64,000 nucleotides of DNA from Dipetalonema caudispina. Lineage: Eukaryota > Nematoda > Chromadorea > Rhabditida > Onchocercidae. Below are positions 56,101-64,000 of this stretch, piece after piece (the stretch's first letter is position 1; the number at the start of each line of letters is the position of its first letter). Location: NCBI GenBank assembly GCA_013365325.1, contig JABVXV010000284.1:1-64000 (forward strand). Reading direction: 5' to 3'. The notes under the pieces were generated by a model, which worked only from the letters and a program-made list of their open reading frames with translations, had not been told where the DNA came from and ran no database searches. The position numbers and the translations under genes were made by a program.

Positions 56101-57631
56101 AATAACTTCAGTGATGATTCTGGTTTTATCAGTTTAAAACCATTAAGTGCCTGTAAGCATAAAAATATTTTTAAAACTAAACCCATTTGCATGCCAAATA
56201 TGATAGTATATTTGCTATCAAGAAGAGGCTTACGATCCTAATTGTCGAAATGCTTATTTTAATTTTGTGGTCAAACTACTGCAGGTTAATAGATTAGTAA
56301 CCGTATTGATGCGAAACATCCATTACCATGTTTTTCTTTTATCCATAAAGGATAGTAAATCTTTTTACAGACTTTAGTTTCAATGTGGCAAAAGGAAGAA
56401 ATGGATTGTTTGTTCGTAGAAACAGCCAAAAATGTGAAACACCGCAAGCATATGTATATTGAATGTATTGCAGTACCAAATGAAATTGGCGAGATGGCTC
56501 CTATTTATTTCAAGGTTTTTTGTTAATAAAAATTTTAAATGTTCACGTGTTTTTACCAATCTTTTACTTGGCAGTAGACATTATTGGACATTATTTGGGT
56601 CACTTGGAAAATGACCAACATGAAAGTGGTAAAAGTTACCTAAACAATAGTGGAGACATTCTCTGCGGGAAATTCAATTTTTGCCTACATTATTACACTG
56701 ACAGTTTCTATAGCAATCATGTAATGATCACTTCCCTAAATATGGTTTCCCCATTCGATCCTTCCTTTCGAGGAATAGTTAAATTAGATATGTATGGACA
56801 TTTAGAACAATCTTCTAAAATAACATATATAGCTAAGATATGCATGGCCGCATTTTAAAAATCCGTTCCTTTTTTAAATTTTAAAATCAATTCAGAAAGC
56901 GATCGATGATAGCGAGGGTGAATGGGTCGACAATAAAAAATTGGTGGATCTCAGTAAACGAGGTGGAGATGTTCGAAAAGTTATTCCCAAAGGATTCTCG
57001 TATTTTGCTGTCGATTTTGGTTTGCAACCGGGTTATGCGCACATTATTGAAAATGAAGATCGATTCCCCCAGAATTTTGCCCATGTGCGCTTTTAAATTA
57101 ATGATTTAGTAAGGGGTAGGAAGAGGAGAGATCCATATCTAGATAAATGTCTATTCTGGAAGATAGAGAACTTTGTTCTGACCCAGGAATTCTGAAATAT
57201 GGTCCATTATACAATTCAAGGGGAATTCGTGCGTTTGAATTAGGAAATTAAATTTAGCTGAAATTCATGTGAAGGACACATTAATTTCTGATAGGAAAAC
57301 ATCATCTAATCCGATCTAAGAATTAGGGATATATTTTATGAAAAGTTGAAAGTGAAAATATTTTATAAACAGCATATATCTCAAATTTCCTCTCTCATCG
57401 TCCGTCCTCTTTTTCCTTCTTTTAATTTGGCATTTAGCCATCTAGGGGTAATCCATAACTTCCAGAAATATAAGTTTCTTTTTGCAGGAAATAATCGGTG
57501 GTATGATGGATCTAGAGAGAAAGCAATGCAGGATGAATGAAAGTTTAACTATGGAAGAACAACGAACAAATACCGTCGAACTAAAACGTTTGTGGGAATC
57601 ATTTGACTGGACGAAAGAATCTAAAAAGTGA
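47192..57631 (+). CDS. cwf19l2: CWF19L2-type spliceosome factor
   Basis: Ten exons: 47192-47354, 47522-47643, 47762-47899, 48281-48397, 48557-48677, 54851-54945, 55263-55391, 56371-56514, 56896-57084, 57488-57631. They give 453 residues, all phases consistent. The N-terminal half carries the charged segments found before the conserved core (LGAKILKAKLQGK, TDEDWVVDDAMMS, REEKEERRNRNNLIK). The C-terminal half is the CwfJ tandem domain. Its first part has CRFCVEAACFRKQ and the HIT-like HCLIVPIAHYSSTVTLDEDV. Its second part has MDCLFVETAKN, EMAPIYFKKAID, VDFGLQPGYAHIIE, EIIGGMMDLE and ends at WTKESKK. Cwf19/Drn1 proteins act in late spliceosome turnover and lariat debranching. At 453 residues it is about half of human CWF19L2 (about 890), lacking a long N-terminal extension. 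The start is chosen because the ATG immediately follows an acceptor and begins an acidic N-terminus. Intron 5 is 6.17 kb and contains an antisense gene. Confidence 0.9.
50855..51280. repeat. Degenerate ~100-bp direct repeat pair
   Basis: Segments at about 50858-50965 and 51195-51280 share the order TTTTCC-TGCTATCGG or TTTTCCC-TACTATCGG, TTGATA-AAAG-TGTAAAA, and CTGTCAACTCGATCCATATA or CTGTCAACCCGATCCATATA. They differ by indels and several substitutions. The copies lie in the same orientation inside the CWF19L2 intron. Confidence 0.75.
51645..52388 (-). CDS. Nested secreted PAN/apple-like protein
   Basis: Two minus-strand exons, 52388-52202 and 51868-51645, join in phase (GTTAGT donor, AACTTGCAG acceptor) and give about 136 residues. 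Near the N-terminus is a hydrophobic stretch NLILFLIANIPIFTWA, likely a signal peptide or anchor, then TEWFGDSRAYMNP. After CPDG, the second exon contains SVLRHAECLDNCIKHLKCVAVNF. This resembles the C-x3-C-x5-C core of PAN/apple domains, used in secreted or cuticular nematode proteins for protein or glycan contacts. The whole gene lies antisense inside the 6.2-kb intron of CWF19L2. The start is uncertain: the first ATG gives an unusually long n-region, and an upstream exon is possible. A donor-like AATTCAG-GTTATA near the end could extend the protein. The PAN assignment is inference. Confidence 0.6.
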
Positions 57632-58715
57632 TAAATGATCAAATAGTCAGAGATGATAGATGTACTCATATCATGATTTATCAACAATATCAGGTTCTCG
57701 AAAACATAAATTTCGCGTCAGTTAAAGTGATTTGCGGAACAGAATCTCATTACCTCTTTGTCACCTCATTGAATTTCAGTTTTATATATGCACTTCATTC
57801 ATGTATACAATTGTAATGTTGAACCTCATTAAACAACATTAAATGATTGCCTCATAAAGTAATGTCATGCGGATCACTTTTACAGCTTTTAAATTGATTG
57901 AACACTTCTCAAAATGTTTCATTTCTAATTGGTAAATGGATGTAATAAATTCATTCTTATATTAAGCTATACCATACCCACCACTCATCTCTTCTACTAA
58001 TTATTAGCAATAAAAGTCTATGCTATTTATTGGGTTAATGTCGTCTTTGTACGAATTTTGTTAGGCTAACTTGAAAAGTTCGTACACACTACTATACTGA
58101 GTGTTGTTTATTATCATTAAATCATTATTTAGTTTATTGATTTGATTTGACTCTAAACTATCGATTGAAAGATGATCTATAATGGAATGATTGTCTAATG
58201 AATTTTATGTGTTCTCAATTAATCAAGGACAACATATGAAAAGAAACAAGTTGCGCTTTATTTTTTATTTCCTTACTGTATAAACTAATCTGTCATGGAT
58301 GAAAAACAAATTATGATAGAACTTATTCATCATTAACCAATCCTTCTCATCATTTAATTAACTTTTAGCGACATGTTTGGAGTTATATCGGAAGTCGTTG
58401 ATTAAATTTCACATTTCCCATAATAATGTTGTCACACCATGAGCGAATAGATACTACTGTTTTGTTCTACCAAAAGATATATAAACGAACTGTAGGTGCG
58501 ACATTTGCAATATTTAATCTATGAAAATATACGAAGCACTTTTAAATAGTAGCAATGAAATAGGAAGGAAATAAAATACGCAGGATATTAATTCGTATTC
58601 CACTGCATCTTTTCCTTTCTTGTTCTTCAATATTGGTGTTTAGGAATTGTCTGGAAAGCCTTCCGGATGCGAATTACCTAAGACAACGTGAATATGCTGT
58701 AGTGCCACAGGAACT
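57632..58715. other. Intergenic, CWF19L2 to PEHE-type gene
   Basis: AATAAA at 57944-57949 may end the CWF19L2 transcript. A GTGTTTAG acceptor (AG at 58642-58643) precedes the next ATG by 72 bases. No other gene was recognised. Confidence 0.55.
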
Positions 58716-60394
58716 ATGGGTAAACCGTTGAGGATTGCCATATCTTTAAATACCTTGCGTAACACTGGTGATCGTGCTATTACTCGAGCTGCTGCGATAC
58801 GTATTGTAAGTTTATATTCCAAAGTAATTGATAAAGTAGTAAGCATGCAGACATGCGAGCAATTCGCTGCCATTGCATCATAAATTAAATAATTGTATTT
58901 TTTAGAATTACTAGAGAAGAAATACGCCTTAAAATACTGTAAATCTACAGGATAAAAGCATGTACTTGATGTCTATTTTAGAAATTTAAATTTGCAAAAT
59001 TTTCAAAAGTCTAACGTAAGAGAGTTCCACACTGAGCTGTTCAGAAGATTATATCCATTGTAAAAATAATGCTTATTTTTTCTTTGCTGATTAATCCTGT
59101 CTGTAGAATGATGACTATGACGAATTCGATCATGCTCATGCCTATATTGCTCGCAGGACACTGGCACGTGTACCCTTACTAGCAGAAAACAATGCATACC
59201 GAGTCATCCTTCAACAGGTCAGCCATACTTCGTCCTCTTGCTAATACCAGTTTTTATTTCAAGCATAATCAAAATTACCACAAAAATTAGCGAATTGGAT
59301 TATATCGGATAAATCATGTTTAATCTATTGGCGTAAGGCTATGTTGGCTACCATTGTAATTTCAACTCATTTCGAAATGTTGAGAACAGATATGAGCAAA
59401 AGAAGGATTGTTTTTCTTTTTCTTTTTCATTGTGGAAATGTTGGATAAAATTAGCATAAATATGATCGACAAATTATTCCCTGTTGGATCAAATAGTTGA
59501 GCAGAATATGCTTTAGTATAAGTCATTCAGTGTTGTTAATAACTAAAATCAAAACCAGATGAACGGTCGACGTTCTCTTACTCAAAAATATTTGAAGGAA
59601 AAGGGATACAGTGAATTAGTGAGAAAGCCTTCACAATCCAGCGAAAATTCTCGTGTGGAGTGTCCAGGATTTCGAAAAGTACCGGATCTGGAGCCAGTCA
59701 GAGCTACCCCACGTCATAATGCAGAAGTTTGTCTTTTATCTCGGGAATAAAGTATGAAATGTTTGAGTTGTTTCAACTAATTCGTACAAGTTGTACTAAA
59801 TATAGTGAATATTAGCTTTTTTCTGTCAAAAAAACATTCAAAGTTGGTGAACTTCTCATCGGGTGGGTCAGACAGAATGACTCGACTATTGTCACACTAA
59901 ACCTTTTTGGACAGGTAGATATTTGGCATGATCGAAGTGAAAGCGAACAGTACATTACTCAGTGAATATTTTTAAGAAAGTAATGGAACTTTCAAGGTTT
60001 ATACTTGGTTTTGTAGGTCTGTACCGACGAAGCTTATCTGAAACGACATGAAAAATATGAAAAACAAGAAAAACTGATCAAGCGTCGAGACCGTATACGA
60101 CAACGTGAGGAGCAGTATCGGTTAGGATGCTCACTTTCATTTTTTAATAATTTGTAGGGTCATTCTTGCAATTCAATTGGTTCTTGGATTAAATGGTGAT
60201 TTCAACAGTGTAACTCACGCTTCTTGTGATACTTTATTATCTGGCAGCAAATATTCAGATCTGAAGCGACTAGATTTATGATCATTTATTTCAGACTCCG
60301 TCTTATGAAGGTGGAAAAGCCGAATGCTTCACCCGAGCCAAAAATAGAATCAATAGAAGTGGTAGAGAAAAAGCCTCGCCTTCGAAAACATTAA
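58716..60394 (+). CDS. Compact PEHE-type protein (MSL1/KANSL1-like)
   Basis: Five exons: 58716-58805, 59107-59217, 59559-59726, 60017-60120, 60295-60394. They give 190 residues, phase-consistent. The end reads TDEAYLKRHEKYEKQEKLIK, then RRDRIRQREEQYRLRLMK. This matches the C-terminal part of PEHE domains (SDEAYLxRHxKxExxE-K-R-D-x-x-R-x-RE), remembered from MSL1 and KANSL1, where the domain docks the MOF histone H4-K16 acetyltransferase. Upstream FRKVPDLEPVRATPR could be the short motif that opens the domain. The N-terminal half (HAYIARRTLARVPLLAENNA, LTQKYLKEKGYSELVRK) has no family I know. At 190 residues it is much shorter than fly or human relatives, so it would be a minimal version or a different PEHE-like protein. 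The tail is basic (KKPRLRKH), consistent with a nuclear location. The ATG was chosen because upstream frames close. Confidence 0.62.
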
Positions 60395-60638
60395 TTTCTG
60401 TTGTAGAATATTGTTTATTCATGGTCGTCACAGTGTCTGTTGTTAAAACGTCGTTGTAGTAGTAACTGAAGAATGATATCTCGTAACTTTTACCGCAGAT
60501 GAGGATTTGACATACATAAATGTTTTCTTGTTGTATTCATTTGCTTGCACGGTTCAGGAAGATCTTCTGGTCATTCGCTACTATAGATCTATCATACCAC
60601 CTCAAAGGAAGACTGGCTTTTAAACTAGATAGACAAAG

Positions 60639-60878
60639 TTAATATTTACCCCATTTATCCTCTGAAAAAACGAAAGTTATTCCTGTAAGACCTAGATTTA
60701 CCATGAATCCAATTGTTGTGGTTCTTAATGGCAAGGAATCATGTAGGTACACCAGATAATGGCTTAGTTGAAGTTGATAGTTTGGATTGGGCACAAACGT
60801 GAAGTCTGGCACCTTGCCCCTAGATGTATATATACCTTGCTCCAAATCTGATATGCGGTTTTTCGATTTGTTTTTCAT
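60639..60878 (-). CDS. 79-residue single-TM protein, unidentified
   Basis: Single-exon frame read from ATG at 60878 to TAA at 60641-60639. The N-terminus is basic (MKNKSKNRISDLEQ). A Pro/Tyr-rich stretch follows (VPDFTFVPNPNYQLQLSHYL), then one likely helix TTTIGFMVNLGLTGITFVF and a charged end DKWGKY. The size and layout resemble accessory subunits of mitochondrial respiratory complexes, but I cannot name one. A possible acceptor (CTCAACAG, last bases at 60897-60896) lies 17 bases upstream of the ATG, as for a trans-spliced message. It sits antisense just downstream of the PEHE-type gene, and the frame is intact. Confidence is limited because no homologue is recognised. Confidence 0.42.
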   Translation of the reverse strand: MKNKSKNRISDLEQGIYTSRGKVPDFTFVPNPNYQLQLSHYLVYLHDSLPLRTTTIGFMVNLGLTGITFVFSEDKWGKY

Positions 60879-60914
60879 TTTAATTGTTAACAATGCTGTT
60901 GAGGTATCGATCAC

Positions 60915-61629
60915 TTTTTAATTAAGAATGGAATGTTCTCATATGCTAAAGCGGATTTCACATTTCAGAATACGCTGCGATGGATGACGGGAAAATTGTC
61001 ACAGTGTTGAATGTATTATGAGGAAACACAAAATATCAATTTTTTAATGTCATTCAATACAAATAACTCATAAACACGCCAGTTCATATTTCCAAAATTG
61101 AACCACGTGTAATGCGTAATGAGTAACACCTGGGAACACTGAATACAAGGGTTACCTGAACATATTTATTCCAACTTCCTTTTTTCAAAGGAAAGAACCT
61201 TGCTGCTGTGGAAGCTGAAATTCGAATTTAAGCAAGCAATAACGCTCACCTTTCTTTTTCTCTCTTCATATAAAATTTTTTCTCTTCAAACCAAAAACAA
61301 TCCCAGAGCTCTTCTGTTTTTCCTCATCTTCATTCTTCATCATCATCTGAATTATTTGTGTTCTTCAAAGTTCTTCATTTCATTTTCTTCATTTATCATC
61401 ACTTCACTCAAGCGTTTCTGGCTTGCAGCGAACTGCAACAAAGAATTTTTTTGGAAAAAAAGTGGCATTATCTTTCACAATGAGACGGTTCAACGATGTG
61501 ACGATCAGCAGGGAAAACAATTAAAACGCACGAATCAAACAATAAAAGTAAACCAAAGAAAAAAAACAACTGCTACTTTATAAAAAAAAATGATATTTGC
61601 TTTTGCATGAGAGCACTCTTTGCAAATAA
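60915..61629. other. Tandem intergenic region on the minus strand
   Basis: Lies between the TRA2 stop and the start region of the 79-residue gene. An open frame on the plus strand (61200-61583) is compositionally biased toward Phe, Leu and Ser. It runs antisense to the likely TRA2 3' UTR and is not supported as a gene. Confidence 0.5.
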
Positions 61630-63962
61630 TCAATAGTAGTCCCTGTCACGGTCGTAAGATCGAGAACGCCTCCGATGGCGGTCATCGTAGTAACGAGGAG
61701 ATGGACTACGTCTGTAGCGGTCACGATACGGCGGCGAATAACGATCGTAATCGTCGTAATCATATCCTCTGCAAAAATCACGAAAATGGCTATGAAAACT
61801 AATGCGTTTCTCTACATCTGTTGCTTCATTCCATCCGTAACCATAAAATCGCAAATGCCGCATATTTCTCGCACTTTAATAATTAGTAATTTATCGACAA
61901 ACCTGCTGTAATATCTGCTTGGTGGGCTATCTCGATATCGTCTGTAATTCCGATATGGAGATGGACTCCGACGATATGATCGTGGTGGTGCGCGCCGACG
62001 GGAATCTACAGCTCCCATATAAATGCCGGGTGTCGGTGTATGAGGTCGTTTCGTTATCGAATAATCGATTCGAATTTTGTGGCCGTCAATTTCTGTGCCG
62101 GCCAATCGCTCTTTTGCTTCTATGGCATCTTCGATTTTCTTAAAATAAACAAAACCGAAACCGCGCGAACGTCCGGTTGGATGATCAAATACCAACTGAA
62201 CGTTATCCAAATCTCCATATTGCGAGAATAGTTCCTAAAAACAGAAGGAACTAAATAGAAATTTCCGGGAAGTCGAGCACTTCTTCGGTATTAGCAAGTT
62301 GATAATATACTATGCGGGAACTTCAGATTTCCTTCTTTTGAACTTAACTATTTAGTTTTTACTCTTTTAATCTTAACTGTCCAAATAAAAACATCATCGG
62401 CGCTAATGATCATATAAATATAGTGCACAAGAAAACTACAGTGCAAATTAACATCGCATGCAAACGCATTCTAAATCAAAGAGTGGTCAATAATAGTGTA
62501 TTTTCCTTCAAATGATGAGAATAAAACTAGCTCTCTTGCAGAAGATGAGGCTCAATAAAGAAATTAATCTTTTGTCCACTGACTTCTTATAACGAACAAC
62601 AAATTTTCAAGAAACGCAAACCTTGAGGTCACGCTCTGTTGTATAAAGAGACAAGCCAAAAACGCCGAGGCATCGAGATGGTTCTGGTTCATCACGTCGA
62701 GAAAATGTGTATCTACGATCATCATAACTATTGCGGCGATAACGTGGAGATCGCGAACGACGACTTGATCTGAATGCATTTGATGGTGAAAAGTTACGGT
62801 AACTTAAATAATAACATGCTTTTTACACAAAAATCAGCCAACTAACCTAACTTATTTAATTTCATATTTTCTTCTCTTTAATAAAATTACTTCGAAATCC
62901 ACTGAATAGGAAAATCCGTTTTCGAACCTCCCTATTAAATATATATCATTACTTTTAACAACACAATCGACTATGTGATTACCTTAAACGACTTTTCGAA
63001 CGACTACGAGAGCAAGAACTCGATTGTCTGCGGTCACTGCAAAATAATCAAAGTGACACAAAAATGAGAAATAATTAAAGAATTGAGATCTAAAGAAAGA
63101 AAGCAAATCATTACGAAAGCAATCATTTTTATATGAAAATAAATTAAACACGATTAAACAACCGTGAACGAGATCTAGATGCCTCCGATGGCGACCCTGA
63201 ACGCGAATCTTCATCACTTCTTTCAACAACATCGCCACTTTTGCGTTCCTAAAGTTTACAACATCCGATAATGCAAGCTTTTTTTGGAGAAAACACTGGT
63301 AGAGATACAAGTTATACCAATATCTTAGGGCACAAAATTTATTGTTTATGCAATTCAAATAATAACCTAAGTCTAACAAGAAAAATCTGTAAGAAAATAA
63401 TCTTCATTTTATATAGGCACTAACTATGAAACATATAAACTGTGCTGCCAATGTTGAAAACTGACAATTAACTTGAACTACACCACTGGCGGTACCAAAA
63501 TACATTTTCTCCAGGTGAGAGGCTGAACACAAACTATACTACACTGTATATTAACTTGTGGAATAAATTATTGAACTAATGCGCTGAATCTATCCGTCGA
63601 TTGATTCATCAATTGACCTTGCCCCTTCTTCCTTCTTCAAATGTAGTCAGTTAACATGCACTGGAACTTCCAGTAAATAATTCCTTATGTGTCAGTGCAT
63701 TAATTCTCTACATAGTAAATCTAAAGTCAAATACTAAAAGAATACAGCATCTTGGAACGAGATGAACTTGCTTTGAACATCCACTAACTGTTATAGGATC
63801 ACTCGTACTATGGAAAAATCACCGGCAGACAAATCTCAATAAAGCAAAAAAAAGCGAGAAAGCCCTAACCAAGAATGAATTTCACACTAAAATACAACTT
63901 ACATCGCTTGCTTTGTCACCATTACTTTTGCTTTCCGACGATTTACTACCCTCCTTCCACAT
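61630..63962 (-). CDS. rsp-8: Transformer-2 (Tra2) SR splicing factor
   Basis: Minus-strand exons: 63968-63903, 63248-63163, 63036-62983, 62769-62622, 62234-61903, 61768-61630, all in phase. From the ATG at 63962 this gives 272 residues. The layout is RS1-RRM-linker-RS2, as in Tra2. RS1 runs through SRSRSRDRRQ and [19 protein letters not shown]. The RRM has RNP2-like [11 protein letters not shown] and RNP1-like [10 protein letters not shown], with [15 protein letters not shown] between. The Tra2-type linker [15 protein letters not shown] follows, and a Tyr/Arg/Ser/Asp-rich RS2 ends at DRDRDYY. Tra2 binds GAA-rich exonic enhancers and promotes inclusion of weak exons. C. elegans rsp-8 is, from memory, the counterpart. 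The ATG follows an in-frame acceptor closely (GAG AGC ATG), so either this is the start after trans-splicing or another exon lies beyond the right edge. Confidence 0.9.
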
Positions 63963-64000
63963 GCTCTCCTAAAAAAAAGCTAATTCAAAGTAACATCAAG

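Noticed and set aside
58640..58873. 77-codon minus-strand frame over the first PEHE-gene exon
   Set aside because: Looks protein-like, but the plus-strand reading starts with ATG, keeps splice phase through five exons and has family features; the antisense frame is a shadow.
61200..61583. 127-codon open frame on the plus strand
   Set aside because: Low complexity (Phe, Leu, Ser, His runs) and antisense to the probable TRA2 3' UTR; no known family.

Overview
The window looks like nuclear DNA of a parasitic nematode, most likely a filarial or other spirurid worm. It is AT-rich and full of microsatellites and poly-A/T tracts. Genes are broken into many short exons with T-rich acceptors ending in TTTCAG. 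Several start codons sit directly behind an acceptor-like site, as expected for spliced-leader trans-splicing. The omega glutathione transferase and the ligand-gated channel are of nematode type. The species assignment is inference. Exon models were built by hand from splice sites, reading-phase continuity and remembered family sequences; no alignment was run.

Layout, left to right. 1-640: (AAT)n array and a ~17-bp minisatellite. 650-2084 (+): 3' part of a ROGDI/Rav2 homologue. 2948-6576 (+): katanin-class AAA ATPase. 7793-16131 (+): Cys-loop anion-channel subunit whose signal-peptide exon lies about 4.1 kb upstream of the rest. 17616-19001 (-): divergent HSP20-like protein. 21020-22168 (+): small multi-pass membrane protein. 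22651-24561 (-): omega-class glutathione transferase. 28389-29817 (-): SBDS ribosome-maturation factor. 31009-32593 (+): protein with two widely spaced C2H2 fingers. 35695-42002 (+): complete kinesin-1 heavy chain. 43622-45116 (+): three-CCCH-finger ZC3H10 homologue. 47192-57631 (+): CWF19L2 spliceosome factor with a 6.2-kb intron that hosts an antisense secreted PAN-like gene (51645-52388). 58716-60394 (+): compact PEHE-type protein. 60639-60878 (-): 79-residue single-TM protein. 61630-63962 (-): transformer-2/SR splicing factor, which may continue past the right edge.

The genes are mostly unrelated housekeeping and neuronal functions: RNA processing (CWF19L2, TRA2, probably ZC3H10), ribosome maturation (SBDS), microtubule motor and severing (kinesin-1, katanin-like), V-ATPase regulation (ROGDI), detoxification (GSTO) and neuronal signalling (channel). 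No operon is evident, since neighbouring starts lie hundreds of bases or more apart. I found no tRNA, rRNA, CRISPR array or intact mobile element. The most unusual points are two GC-AG introns forced by reading phase, the nested antisense gene, the remote signal-peptide exon of the channel, and several local sequence duplications.
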